In this document: piece after piece, positions 25,862 to 38,036 of the stretch
Layout of the letters: each line of letters begins with the position of its first letter
Numbering within the stretch: position 1 is the first letter of the stretch
Assembly (NCBI RefSeq): GCF_001640805.2
Contig: NC_066838.1
Span: 21,652,557 to 21,716,556, forward strand
Direction: 5' to 3'
Source of the DNA: Lates calcarifer
Taxonomy: Eukaryota; Chordata; Actinopteri; Centropomidae
Length of the DNA: 64,000 bases
Notes under the pieces: generated by a model
Told to the model about the DNA's origin: nothing
What the model saw: the letters and a program-made list of their open reading frames with translations, nothing else
The model's database searches: none
Translations under genes and position numbers: made by a program

Positions 25862-25945
25862 TGATTGATAGGCAGGGGGAGGAGTTATACAGTTTGATGG
25901 CCGAGACTTCTCGTGGCGCTCTGTGGTGCACAAGCTAAGCAGCTG
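25862..25945. repeat. Probable retroelement-derived fragment
   Basis: ACAGTTTGATGGCCGAGACTTC and GTGGCGCTCTGTGGTGCAC resemble a widely dispersed fish repeat that often lies next to AAGAT-type arrays. Class unknown; low confidence. Confidence 0.35.
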
Positions 25946-25954
25946 GGGCCTGCA

Positions 25955-26015
25955 CCTTGTTAGCCTAGCTTAGCGTAAAGACTGGAAACAGAGGGAAACA
26001 GCTAGCCTGGACAAA
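25955..26015. repeat. Fragment of the fold-back family at 16274
   Basis: Shares the centre of the 16274-16626 element: TAGCTTAGCGTAAAGACTGG, then GAGGGAAACAGCTAGCCTGG. The arms are missing. Confidence 0.7.
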
Positions 26016-26269
26016 ATATTCCACCCAGTCCTGATCTAGAAACAGTAACTGGATCTGCTCTGTGTTGGCCTGTTGTGCCAATGGACATGGGCCTGGACCA
26101 GGACCAGGACCTTTACTTTAAGTCTGTTTAATCACCGCTGAGTGGTCTTAAATAAGACCCGTGCTTCAGCGTTGCAGCTTCTGTGACTGTATAAGCAAAA
26201 ATCGTGCTGCGCTTTAGAGTAAGAGTTGAGCCTTTGCATCCTGCATCCTCTCATCCCAGTCAGTATGTG

Positions 26270-26494
26270 CACGCGCACGTCGGCTCGCGCAATGGGGATG
26301 TTGGGGGCGGGGGGAAGGGAGATGGGGAGGGGGGAGGCGGAGTCAGCGTACTGCTGCAGCTGTCCATGGTTGTGTAGTGGGAGCCAGAGAGGGTCCTGGT
26401 ACGTGCGAGATGCGGCCATAGTCACGCTTACACTCTCTACAATCACAACCTGCCGGGATCGTTAGTTTTGCAGCACATCAGAGCCGACTGAAAG
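26270..26494 (+). promoter_or_regulatory. dnajc5: DNAJC5 CpG promoter and non-coding first exon
   Basis: The GC-rich block (CGCGCACGTCGGCTCGCGC, GGGGGCGGGGGG near 26303) is followed by a consensus donor, CTGAAAG/GTGAGC, ending at 26494. The coding exon at 27398 has an acceptor just upstream (CCCGCAG), so this is the likely first, untranslated exon. Short ATG frames between the two are probably intronic. Confidence 0.6.
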
Positions 26495-27397
26495 GTGAGC
26501 CTCCTCGTGCATTTCGACTCTTCATTTCTGCTCGAGCCACTGCCCCTTGCCCTTGAAAATTACTGCTGACGATCCATCCCCTGCCTTGCATCAAGAACAG
26601 GCCAGGAAGCGAACCAACATGGATGCTGTGCGCTATAGCCGTGCTGCTGATGATGCTTGCACAGAGATTACGCTCCTAGCATCGTATACACACAGTCTAA
26701 TCCTTCTTATAGACAATTTACAGCGGGATGCGAATCGTTTCAAAGAGAAATTTGACGCCGAGTTGTCAGAACGAGTCGTTTTGCAGTGAAAAATGTTGAA
26801 ATACGCTGTACAGACCAGTGGCTATTCATTTGTGTCAAGATGACACCCATTTGGAGGCAGCTATGTTCTCAGGAATGGCTTTTACCTTTTTTTCACTTGC
26901 AATATCAGTGTGATAAACCTCGCTCTCCTGCAGCATCCTTCACTGTGTGGATGTCAGTGACTGATTTACTTACAGCAGCAGAGGCAGTCAGTGGTCCTGC
27001 CAAGATGTCACAGTTACAGTTAAATCATGGAGGACAATTTATATCATTTGTGCAATTAAACTGGAAATATGTAATAAGCAGGTTATTGCAGGAAAATGTC
27101 ATAAATTCAGAATTTAGCCCCTGATAGGTCTTGACTTGAGCTGGGTGTTTCTGTATGTAACATGTACAGGACAGCTGTGTTTAACTGAAACAGCACTGGA
27201 CCAGCTGTTGCCTGCAGTCTGTAGGATTCAATCATACAGGCCTCACTCCAGTTAAAGGCCTCATGCTCCCTGAACAGATGTATATCATGATAAACAGGCC
27301 GTCTTAACAAGGTAGGTCTGGTCCTGTAGGTTTTGTTTGTGGAGCAGCACAGTTCAGTTTTCTGTTCCTGTGCCCAGCCCGCAGACGTAAAGGCACC

Positions 27398-28283
27398 ATG
27401 GCTGAGCAGCAGAGGCAGCGTTCTCTGTCCACCGCCGGTGAGTCTCTCTACCACGTGTTGGGAGTTGAGAAGATGGCCACGACGGATGACATCAAGAGAT
27501 CTTACAGGTGAGGCACCCACCCCTGTGAATGCCAGAGAGAGGCTGCGCTCACCTCCGCCGTTTGTGAATGTGCTGGTTTCTGTTTTCTCTGCACAGGAAG
27601 CTGGCGTTGAAGTTCCACCCCGACAAGAATCCTGACAATCCAGAGGCGGCGGATAAGTTCAAGGAGATAAACAACGCACATGCGATTCTGAATGACCCCA
27701 CGAAGCGTAATATTTACGACAAATATGGCTCTCTGGGACTGTATGTGGCTGAGCAGTTTGGAGAGGAGAACGTTAACACTTACTTTGTCCTTTCAAGCTG
27801 GTGGGCAAAGGTAAGACCATGGAGAGACCCTGACCATTTACTGTTTGCATTTTCTAGTTATACTACTTTTTCTTATCATCCTCTGCTGAATTGTCTTCCC
27901 TGCAGGCTCTGTTTGTATTCTGCGGCCTGGCTACCGGCTGCTATTTCTGTTGCTGCCTGTGTTGCTGCTGTAACTGCTGCTGTGGAAGATGTAAACCACG
28001 GCCTCGAGAGGGCCAGGACCAGGACTTTTATGTGTCCCCTGAGGATCTGGAGGCTCAGCTGCAGTCCGATGAGAGAGGTGAGACTGAACGACCTGTGTTG
28101 CCGCTCCCACTGTGACTATGCCAGAGAGTTGTTCGTTAAACAGAAACATTAAAAACCTGTCGTTCTCTCGGTCAAACAGAGGCTGGTGGTGACCCTATAG
28201 TGCTGCAACCGTCAGCGACAGAGACAACCCAGTTAACATCGGATGGGCACCACTCCTACCACACTGACACCGGCTTCAACTAA
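27398..28283 (+). CDS. dnajc5: DNAJC5, cysteine string protein alpha, complete
   Basis: Synaptic-vesicle co-chaperone that works with Hsc70 to keep SNAP-25 and dynamin folded. Four coding exons (27398-27507, 27597-27810, 27906-28077, 28180-28283) give 199 residues; human has 198. The J-domain has HPD at residues 44-46 within [18 protein letters not shown]. The linker contains [19 protein letters not shown]. The palmitoylated string (residues 114-137) has 13 cysteines: [18 protein letters not shown] followed by CCCGRC. At the position of the paired leucines altered in human adult neuronal ceroid lipofuscinosis (115-116), this protein has Leu-Ala, and one cysteine of the human string is glycine here. 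Ser11 corresponds to the PKA site Ser10 of mammals. The C-terminus is [12 protein letters not shown]52L2 lies downstream in the same orientation; the two genes are neighbours in human too. Confidence 0.97.
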
Positions 28284-30711
28284 CACCCTCCGCTCCCATC
28301 AATCCTGGCCTGCGGTCCTGCCTGCTTCCCTGCTCCACCTCAGTGAGACGAAAGAAAGGGGCAATCCATCTTTTCACTTCAGAGAGAGAGAGAGCCATGT
28401 GAGAGGAGAGGGACTAGTAAGCATGGCCCATGAAAGGAACTAATGAAGTCACATCCCTTACACCCCTCCCTGATTGGTCCATCTACTTATCCCCCTCCCC
28501 CTTCCCCACCCCAACCTACCCCAAGTACGAGAAGAAAAGAGAAACAACTAAATTGTTTCCTTTTTAATTTCTTCTTTTGTATTTCTTGGCCTTTAACCAC
28601 ACAGGTCGCCTACCCCACTTTCCCCTCTCCCATATTTTGCATCATGGTGTAGCATGCACTGTTTCTAAAACACTGTTTTCTTTTATCGTTTGCGACATTT
28701 TTACTTTGCAAGACTCATAATGTAGGTGCAATACGTTCACATGAGTACAGTTCACTGGGAGGAGGAGGAGGAGGAGGGGGGTAAAGTTTACGTGATATGT
28801 TATGCTAAAGGAAAAGGAGAGCCATGGCTCAGGGAGGTGCTGGTTAGAGAGGTGTGTTTGTTGGGTGTAGGCGGTGCCATCATTAAACCTTAAAGAACAG
28901 AGCTGTCACATATTGGTTTAATTTTCACTTCTGATTTGCAATCAATAGCGTTTTAGTTGAGGAAACGCCACCTGCCATCGTCAGACCTCCAGTGTGTCGT
29001 TGGCACTGAGTTCGTTTGTCCTTCGTCTGCCCCCCCTGAGTGTTTTTAACGTGAATCATGAGGTTGTTGAGGCACAGAGCTTTATTATTTGCATATGTAA
29101 CAATTCTTTAGTTATTAATTACTATTGGCTTCTCTTTACTCTGCCACAGCTTTATTTCAGCCCATACTTGCAGGATAGTTTCCCATCTTTCCTGCAGCAC
29201 TGAGCAGGTTGTTATGACAATTATTATCAAAGTAACTTTTACATTGATTCATAATTTATTAGTTTCCCAGCCAGACCTAACCATTAATCACTGTTATTTT
29301 TTATTTTTTACATATTAGCAGTTACATGTGATATATTAAAAATGTTGACACTGACTTCATAAATTAGTATAACCTTTTAAATGAATCTCACACAAAATAC
29401 TGATAATTAACATTTTAATAATGTAGTTTTTCATTAGTGGATGAAATTTTTATTTTTTCATTTCTTATTGGAATCCTGTGCTGAGTTGCTGCTGTCTTTT
29501 CTTTTTCTTTCCTCAGTGGCAAAACAATTTTTAGAGACATTACAACTCACTGAGACTGAGAGACATTCATCTTATCTGATTATGGCAGTTATTGTTGTTG
29601 TTGTTTACTTATTGATTTTGTGCTATACAAAGCCAAGGAGGTCCAGGTACTCCAGCTGACTCTGATCAGAGCTGTTAAAAGGCAGATTGGACAGATCTCT
29701 ATCAGCAGCTGCAGCCCTGGTTCAGAGGGTGACATGTTTTAACTCTGAGCTGTCTTGAATATTATTGAGTAGTTAATGTGATGTGAAAAGAAAAAAACTT
29801 TGGGAGGTAAAGCTGCCTGCAGAATATCCACATGTGGGTATTTTATGGTAGGGAGGAATATGAACGTCATCATGTTTTTTAGTCCTTGTGTTTTGAACTG
29901 AAGTCTGACGACTCTGACATTTTGTCCAATGCTGTGATTGTTCATCATTTTTTTGACTTGTTTGAATCCATATAGAGTAAGAAGCTTGTGAGGCATATCA
30001 TCTGTGAGCCAGTGCTACAGGCAGCTCCGAGTAAAACGACTCTAGATTTTTTCATACTACTGAATTTGCGTATATTGCGACACATTTGCAAAATCGCCAT
30101 AAATTGCCATGAACATCTTTGCCACTTTTGTCAGTTTCATAACTGCTAATAATGTGTTTCAATGGTTTACAATTGGTGAGCTCCTGTTGCCCACCCTCTG
30201 CTATTAACGGTATGGATGTTCACCTCTGTGGCCCTTGTATGATGTTTCCTGTAACCCTTGATAAAAACATAGATGTTCCTGTCATGGCTTTTTCATTGAG
30301 ATACTGAAAAATGCTACTGTAAATGTTCTAAGTTGAATGCACTGTGTGTTTAAAAAAATTATAATGGATCAATGATCAGGAAATGAATCAATAAAAAGAC
30401 AAAACATAGTATATAGTGTAACTATAGTGAAATGGTTATATGATGCATTTTTGGAATTTCATTTATTTCATACTTTGTCATGTTTCAGATGATGATTGGC
30501 TATAATTTTAACTGGTATGGTGTTGTAACGTGACCATTAAATTTTGCAAGGAATGGTTTAATGGTTAAGGTCGCTTGTACATACACTTGGCCCATATAAA
30601 GTATAAACCTTAACGTTTATGTTGTAGCATGGTAATTGTGTGTCTGGAAGAAAACAAGTGGATCATTGATCTGATTTGCTGTTGTTGAATAAATGTTCAT
30701 GAACATTTTGA
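28284..30711 (+). other. dnajc5: DNAJC5 3' untranslated region
   Basis: A long 3' untranslated region of about 2.4 kb is likely, ending after AATAAA at 30688-30693. An earlier AATAAA at about 30391 could give a shorter form. Long 3' regions are usual for this gene in vertebrates. No exon or RNA gene was seen inside. Confidence 0.55.
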
Positions 30712-30884
30712 CTTGTGTCCTTGTATCATATTGTTATATATGCTACATAGTCTACAGCTATTTAACACAAAAACAAAATATGCTAATGCACATTGATGGG
30801 AGCATCTGCACAGAAACAGCTCATACCAGGTCTGCAGTCATGGAAACATTTTACCTGAGTAAAAGGAGAAACGCCACAGTGTGA

Positions 30885-31390
30885 AAATTTTACTTAAATA
30901 AAAGTATTAGCATTGAATTAAAGTACCAAAAATAAAAGTGCTCATTACACAGAATGACTTATTTTAGAATAATGTATATATATTAAATAATTTAATTATA
31001 ATTATTGTTGTAATAATGTGCACTTCACTTTAAAGTTGCAACTGGTAAAGTTGTAACTAATTTTAATTACTTTATATATGGTAATATATAGGAGTCTAGG
31101 TAAATAATGATACATCATATTTTATTTGTTCATGTTATTTTGTATTAATAATCTGAATCTGCAAAGTAAAGAAGCAAACTAGCAACTAGTAACTAAAGCT
31201 GTCATAAACAAAAAAATTAGAATTTCCCTCAGAAATGTAGATGAACATAAGTATAAAGTAGCAGAAAATGGAAACACTCAGGTAAAACACTGACTTCACA
31301 ACTGTATTTAACTATAGTGCTTGAGTAAATGTACTTAGTTACTTTCTGTCACTGCCGATCTTCCACTGAGAAATACTGAACACCTTCTCA
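30885..31390. repeat. Dispersed family copy (CAGTGGTGGAAAGTA type)
   Basis: AGTACTT/AAGTA-rich sequence typical of this family: TTTACTTAAATAAAAGTATT, GTGCTTGAGTAAATGTACTT and an end reading CACTGCCGATCTTCCACTG. Related copies are at 32048, 44080, 45028 and 57930. Confidence 0.6.
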
Positions 31391-32047
31391 TGCACAAATA
31401 TTCTAGTTAAGGCTTTATGAATAACTTGTATTGGTCAAAATGTGGCAGTTTTCCTGATTAAAAAGAAACACATCAGTTACACTGCATAATGTGTTACAAC
31501 ATTTTTTGACACAGTATAACTGGATTTAGGTTTAGAATTACAGTAATGAAAGTAAACATAAATTCCTACAATTAAATCCTCATAGCTGTCTTTTTTGTTT
31601 GTGTGTTTTTGTTTCGTTGTTTACTCAGTGTACTACATCAGCAACTTGCTAATGACCAAAGAAAACTAAAATCTGACAACTTTTTGTTCACAGTCTTCAC
31701 TTGGTGGAGACGAAACACTGGAGGTGTCATGTTTTCGCCAGCAGATGGAGACAAGTTGTTAACTTTTCCAACCAATACTACTACACTTAAAGGGAGAGAC
31801 TGAATAACCATCATCACAGGTGTTTCATTAGCTTTTATCTGACTGGACCGAGCATTATTTACACCACTTATTTTATTCCCTTTAAACATCAAATCCTAAA
31901 TCTTTTCAGAGCTTTTACTTTATTTTTATTTGTTTATTTTTTGTATCTTATATTTTCCATAGTACATAACATAACCATTGTTTGGTCATTTTGCAGGACA
32001 TCTCAAACATTTACTGTACATACTGTGTGATAAACTAAATGTTGACA
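31391..32047. other. No gene seen
   Basis: AT-rich sequence between DNAJC5 and TPD52L2 without a recognisable gene. Confidence 0.5.
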
Positions 32048-32209
32048 GTGGTGGAAAGTAACTAAATACATTTACTCCATTACAGTTGTGGATTATTGTA
32101 GCAGCCTCTCTTGTATATAGGAATAAAGCTAAAGTGGCTTTAAATGGCAATACAGTAAGTAAGTACAAGTATCTCAAAATTATACTTGAGTACAATACTC
32201 TCCACCAGT
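32048..32209. mobile_element. Short MITE-like element, CAGTGGTGGAAAGTA ends
   Basis: Left end CAGTGGTGGAAAGTAACTAA; right end, reverse-complemented, TACTGGTGGAGAGTATTG. The inverted ends and the ACTTGAGTAC/AGTACAAGTA interior identify a compact copy of the dispersed family. The TG microsatellite starts immediately at its right end. No clear target duplication was found. Confidence 0.65.
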
Positions 32210-32210
32210 A

Positions 32211-32211
<1 letters not shown>

Positions 32212-32264
<53 letters not shown>
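32212..32264. repeat. (TG)n microsatellite
   Basis: About 26 TG units, 112 bp upstream of the TPD52L2 start codon. It is close enough to influence the promoter or form Z-DNA there. Confidence 0.95.
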
Positions 32265-32268
<4 letters not shown>

Positions 32269-32375
32269 GCCTCGGTGATCCGGACCCGCCTCCTCCTGTC
32301 AGTTACTGAGTTGAGCTGACTGGATGGAGGCAACAGCAGCGATTAGCAACTAGCAAAACCCTCAGAGTTACAGCG
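32265..32375 (+). promoter_or_regulatory. tpd52l2: TPD52L2 5' untranslated/promoter region
   Basis: Lies between the TG repeat and the ATG in the first exon. It includes CCGGACCCGCCTCC. No TATA box was seen and the start site is not defined. Confidence 0.45.
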
Positions 32376-35300
32376 ATGAACCGACCAGGTAAGACCATCT
32401 CACGTTTGTCTGTATCAGCACTCTGCGGTTAAGCTGAACAAATATCTGGTCAGTTTTGGTTTAGTGAACGGCTGGCGTGTTTACAGTGAGTTAATGCTGC
32501 GGTTGAAGGAAGCTAACGTTAGCTCCGTGTGCAACAGGTAACGTTAGCTGTTAGCTGTTAGCCTCGGCTAGTTCAGCACCGCGGACAGCTCCGACTTTAT
32601 CTGTTTATAATAAAACACATTTATAACCTATATATAATATAAAACCTATGGTAATAACAGCTGTTACCGGTATAACAACCGTAGTTTTTAACTAATTCCT
32701 TAGCCAATAATATCTTTAAAATCTATCTATTAGTTACATCTATCCAATATTTTCCACCCGTACTTCTTCGGTTTCTGCAGTATTCTTCATCCATGAAGAA
32801 TTCAAATTATATTACTTTCAGTCCACGTTAACACATTATAATGTAGTTGTAAACACATGTAAGGACATTTTAAGTGTTTATTAATTCAACTTCTAGCAGG
32901 ACATATGTCCTGGGAGAAGTTATGGACATATTATGAAAAACTATAAGTCATATTATTACAACTATTGCTATATTATTTGCTTATTATCATCATTCATTAT
33001 TATGCTCATTATTTATAAAGTAGCCTCCACCCGCAGGAGGAGTCATAGTTGTTGAAAAATCCATTTATAAACACCTGCAACTTTATTAGTCTATTATAAA
33101 CCGTTTATGAAGTGTTATTATACTGATTATAAATGCTTAACTAGGAGACTTTAAGTAAAGTTTGTTGAATGTTTTTGAATGGATTTCTCCATGTGTCTTT
33201 CTAAGGTTTTGGCGGGGCTCCATCATCCATGAACTTCTCTACGAGGACAACAGAAACATCCATTAATGGATCCTCACCTTCAGATCTAACAGAGGAGGAC
33301 CTGGACAATCTACAGATCGAACTGTCAAAAGTGATGCCGCTCTTATGAGCTTTCATCATAATGTGTGACAAAAAACAGGCAGAAAAAAAAGTAAAATATG
33401 TTAAACAGCATCTGGTCACCCTCTTCTGATTAAAGTGCGTTGTGTTTTTTCCCTTCACACAGACGGAGGATGAAATTCAGACTCTGCGGCAGGTGCTTTT
33501 GGCCAAAGAAAAATATGCAGCAGACATCAGGAGGCAGCTGGGTCTGAGTCCTCTCAGTAACATCAAACAGAACCTATCCAAAGGCTGGCAAGAAGTCCAG
33601 ACCTCAGCCCCGTACGTTCACCAGCAGCCTCATAAACATTGCATGTTTAGACTGGCACCGTATGGGACACAAATACAGTAATAAGATCTGCTGAATGCTT
33701 AAACACTACACTGTGCACCTTCCCAGTCTCACCTGATTTAAGACACCCAACTCCTGCACTGTCAGAACATTTGTCACGCATTGTCTTAGTGTGACATAGT
33801 TACATAACCACGAAAAGCACACTAATGGCTGATGACTGTTGTGGTCTCTCTCTTAAGTCGAGGTAATAATCCACTAACTTCTGCCTGTTCTCTTCTTGTT
33901 CCAGATATCTCACAGCCACTGCCACTTTGGAGGACATCAGCCACTCTGCTGTGTGAGTGTTGGTCATCATGAATGGATCATATGCTGAAGAAAAACAACA
34001 CTTGTATTTCATTTTCACGAGGCAGGGGTTTCCCAGTCTTTTGTCCTGTGCTCACATGTTAAAGAGGGATCTGTTCTAAGAAACTAGTGATGGGATTTTC
34101 CAGGTCAAATAGGATCGGTGCCCTGTTAATAGCCTTACAGCCTGACTTAGTGGGTGAGAGATGTTTAGCAGCCAGGTGGACCGAAGCCACTGACGTATAC
34201 GAGCTTGATGTCAACTGTTTATGTGCACTCTCTTCTTCAACATTGTGACTTCCCTCCACTCACATCCTGACTTCTACTTCCTCTTTCTACCTGTAGATAC
34301 GTGAGGACACGGGAGGGTCTCTCTCATGCAGGCCAGGTGACGTCCTCTGCGCTGTCCAGCATAGGCGTGGCCGTCACCAGGAGACTGGCAGAGATGAGGT
34401 AACCTCAGAAACGGCTTAGCTCCTCCCGCCTAATTTTCAAAAGAAAAAGTGGATTACATTTCCTATTTTATTTGCTCAATAACAGGCAACTTGGAACAGC
34501 CAAAGAAATCAGTTTTACTTGATTAACATCAGCGTCCTCTAGCCACCACTTGTGGCTGCGGCAGCCATTGTTCCTGCTGCTCAGCTCATGTTACATAATG
34601 TTCCTTTAAGCCAATTTAATCATTGATTATCAAAGCTTTTTCATACCAACATGTTTGTCTTTGTGTGCTAATGCTACATACCTAGTATCAATTTGAACTT
34701 GAAATGCTAAGTAGATACAGTCATTTCTGGGAAATCAGCGTTGCTGATTAAAAACTAATTAGGTCATCTACTCCTTATGGAAGTAGCTGTGGTGTAAGTA
34801 TGAAGTTTGTATGCATCATTGTTAGATTACCATGTTCACAAGAGTCACATACACAAATATAGCAACATAAAATTGCTCAGTACTGACTCCTAACAAACCT
34901 TTAGCATATTAATAAAACCACCGCACATTGCTTTTATAAAATGAAAGAAGAATTAACGGTGCAACAGGGCGTCAGCAGTGCGTGGAAGGAAAAGCTGCCT
35001 TTGGCTGATTCAGCCAGGCAGATGGAAAGACAGGAGGCCAACAGAGAGTCACGACGAGTGGACAACATGTCAGAGAGACGCTTTGAAATGCAAAGTGAGG
35101 TCAGTGTTACAGGTCGGCAGAGTCACATCTCAAACTGTTGATATCAGAAGATAAAAGAATATTATAAAACTGTGTTTTGGCTGTCAGAATAAATGTTACA
35201 GACCAGAACTGTAGAGAGCACTTTTATTTGCATTAATGTTTTATTTGTTTTGTCAGTTACGTCTTATCTCTGTCTACTTGAATGAACATTTTATTATCTT

Positions 35301-37020
35301 TATAGCTCTCAGTTAACACAAAGAGTTTCTCTGCCTATTTTCACAGCAGACATTTTATCTTGTCATGGTGAGAAAAGCACAGGATGTTACTAATAACATT
35401 AATGATGGCAGTAATTTTCTTATTGACACCTTTGTTTTTAATGCCCCCCGTCAGAGTCAGTATAATAACTGAGCACAAGAAATGTTAAATTACTGTCTAA
35501 TTATAGTGAATGTGTAGCGATGTGGTGACATGACAATAGCAATTTAACTGGTCTTGTATCATATTGTATCTTTAATAAATACTGAGATAGAGCTAATATA
35601 AAGGATAAAACTGGAAATATTCTGCATTTTTCTTATTGTAAACAGAACCCAATGAACAGACCAAAACCATAAAGATCTAATGTTGTTTAAAAACCATTAA
35701 AAACACATCACTGAGCCACATGTTGCACTAGGTGACCACTGTAGCTTATGTTGAATCAAATTAGAGCCGGGACAATTAGTCGATTAGTTGATTGATAGAT
35801 GTTTTTTTCTTCTTCTATTTTTAAACCAAAAAGTCAAATATTTGCTGCTTCTAGATTCTCAGATACGAGGACTTGATGCTCTTCTTTGTGATGAGTATTT
35901 TAAAGAACTTTGAGTGGAATAACACCTGTCTCGTGGTTTGTTTAGACAGTAAGCGACTGTAATCCAATCACACTAGTACATCTGGACATTAGCAGCAGGA
36001 GCTGATAAGTCTGTTATTGTTCTCGTCCGTGTGGAAATAGAAGCTGGAGTGATGTTATCTCTCTGTTTCTGTCTGTCTTTGTCTTCATGCTGCAAACTCC
36101 ACAGAGCTCTGCCTCTTCCAAGCCCACCCCGGTAAGATCTACGAGGCTGAAATGACCGAGTGTGTCCTGAACTGAACACGAGTAAAGTAGAAGACAGTGA
36201 ATTTAAAGAAAGTTTCTATGTATGATCATACAGTTGACTTGAATATAGTTTACAACATGAAACACAAAAGGACTGAATTAATTAGTAGATTAATTTATCA
36301 GTTAATAGACATAAAGTGAACAGTAATTTAAAATATTAGTGGGGAAATGAACAGTTTCCTGTTTATCATCACTGCTGTTCTCATTTTTATGTCTTTTTAA
36401 GCCAAACATTAAATGTTTTTAAATTGATACTGAGGTGATGAACATTCTTCACTTTTTCCTGACATTTTTTGACTGAATAATTTATCGACAAATTGGAAAT
36501 ATAAGTGACAAATTAATTGAAACAGTGGATGATATTTGCCCCTAGAACTCAGATAACAAGTACAGTACTCGTCATTTTATGTTAAACTGAGGAAATAAAA
36601 GGGTTGGTTTTTTATGCTTTTGCTGAGTCTGTATTGTTTGTAAACTTCTGTCACTTTTAATTCTAAAATTCCCTTCCTTCCTTCCCTCACCCAGCGCCCT
36701 GAGCCACACCATCAGTGTGCCGTCTATGAGGTAATGTGGCGTTCAGGTTCACTGAGATATAATAGAAAACAAATGAGCACTGGGTAATTTTTCTTCATAT
36801 TTCTCTGCAGACCCTCCAATACGTTCAGGTCTTTTGAGGAAATGGTCGGCAACGTGAAGGTGAGTTAATAAAAACAGCCGACACACAGTGCACAGCGTTT
36901 TCTTCCTGCCTGAGTACTGATCAGTCGTTTTATTATCAGGATAAGGTGACTGGTGCTCTGTCAAACAACGGAGATACGTCTGGATTTGAAGGAAGATCCT
37001 CACGCCACAGCACGAGATAA
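32376..37020 (+). CDS. tpd52l2: TPD52L2 (tumor protein D54), complete
   Basis: D52-family coiled-coil protein associated with small intracellular trafficking vesicles. Nine coding exons (32376-32388, 33206-33330, 33463-33611, 33905-33952, 34297-34398, 36105-36131, 36695-36730, 36811-36859, 36940-37020) join in phase to 209 residues. A coiled coil covers about residues 32-73 (LTEEDLDNLQIELSKTEDE, then IQTLRQVLLAKEKYAADIRR). D52-family blocks follow: KQNLSKGWQEVQTSAPYLTA, EGLSHAGQVTSSALSSIG, LSHTISVPSMR and NTFRSFEEMVGNVK. The exon 3 donor is taken at GCCCC/GTACGT (33611) because this keeps the PYLTATATLED reading frame. Exon 6 is a 27-nt in-frame microexon (ALPLPSPPR) and exons 4 and 5 are also multiples of three, so isoforms are likely. 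D52-like rather than D53-like assignment rests on adjacency to DNAJC5, as in human. Confidence 0.93.
35601..35760. repeat. Dispersed family copy (TTAAAGGATARRTCTG type), 3 of 3
   Basis: In TPD52L2 intron 5. AAGGATAAAACTGGAAATATTC is followed by TGCATTTTTCTTATTGTAAAC and AACAGACCAAAACCAT, in the same order as in the copy at 10300. Confidence 0.6.
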
Positions 37021-37647
37021 CTGACCACAATTATTTATTTTTCATACCTTGTAAAGTGAAGAATTTTATTTTGCTCCCTTTGGTCTGAATTTGTCCACTG
37101 TTTATTTCTGACTTAATTAATACAGAATTACAATAGAATATATTAAATTTGTAAATTTAACCTCAATATCAAAGTAATATTTTCATAAATGTAATGTATT
37201 TATTTTTAGATACTGAGTGCAGTAAACCCATCCTCTGAAATCAGCTGAATTACTTTCAATATGCATTCATTGACATTAATTGTGACATTTCGCTCACATA
37301 AAGTATTTTTGTACTTTAAGATTTTTCAGTTAAAGTCAATTGAATGGTGTGTGGCTTTTGTCATTAATGTTTTGTTTTTTAAAGTAATTGACTCACATGA
37401 TTAGCCTTGAATCCCTGAAATCCTTCTGTCAGAGTATGTTTAGAGAAGTTGGCTTCAGTCAGCAGTGGCTGTCAGTGTACTGTACATCAAAATATATTAA
37501 CCTTGAACTTAAGATATGAAAAATGGCAGCTATTATTTTCATGGTTCATACATGTCAAAATCACGGTAGAGAGGAAAGTATCTTCAGGTCCTGGTTGTTT
37601 GAACAAACTGGTTGAATAAAATAGGTTAAATATCAAGAAAATTAACG
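37021..37647. other. TPD52L2 3' untranslated region and flank
   Basis: AT-rich DNA after the TPD52L2 stop. Possible poly(A) signals are ATTAAA at 37142-37147 and AATAAA at 37615-37620; the choice is unclear. No other gene before the tRNA. Confidence 0.45.
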
Positions 37648-37719
37648 TTCCCTGACCGGGAATCGAACCCGGGCCGCGGCGGTGAGAGCGCCGAATCCTA
37701 ACCACTAGACCACCAGGGA
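37648..37719 (-). tRNA. tRNA-Glu (anticodon CTC)
   Basis: The 72-nt minus-strand gene begins TCCCTGGTGGTCTAGTGGTT and ends CGGTCAGGGAA, including the A discriminator. The acceptor stem pairs TCCCTG with CAGGGA. The A box (TGGTCTAGTGG) and B box (GGTTCGATTCC) are canonical, and the anticodon loop CGCTCTCAC presents CTC. There is no intron. Downstream on the minus strand, a T-run (TTAATTTTC) can serve as a Pol III terminator. It stands alone between two protein genes, and the sequence looks functional. Confidence 0.96.
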
Positions 37720-38036
37720 GTGGTGCTGCTCACGGTTTCTTCACGGGTTTTAAACTTGTATTAAATGTGTTTGGAATGTGTGCGAAAGGTTGTGAAGTGG
37801 AAAAGAAATGATAAAACGTGATTTATCAAACCAACACGCCACTGTCACACTCAATCATTATAAGTTAAATAATTTATACATTATTGTTCGATTACAGTCG
37901 CTCTGAGTTAAATAGCGTTCATATTTGTGGACCGTCGCTGCTAATTCACTGATTTGAAAAGGTTGTTAAGTTTGTTTGTTTGTTTTTTTTCATCTGTGTG
38001 ACAAACTAGGTGAATTTTAACCTTCCAGTCGATGTA
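37720..38036. other. No gene seen
   Basis: Upstream flank of the tRNA gene; unique AT-rich DNA with nothing recognisable. Confidence 0.5.

Noticed and set aside
27568..28152. 194-codon continuous frame containing the DNAJC5 J-domain
   Set aside because: It reads through the intron after 27810. The spliced form reproduces the known protein to within one residue of human length.
33800..34018. Minus-strand frame overlapping TPD52L2 exon 4
   Set aside because: Antisense shadow of the exon at 33905-33952, which fits the spliced D52-family protein.
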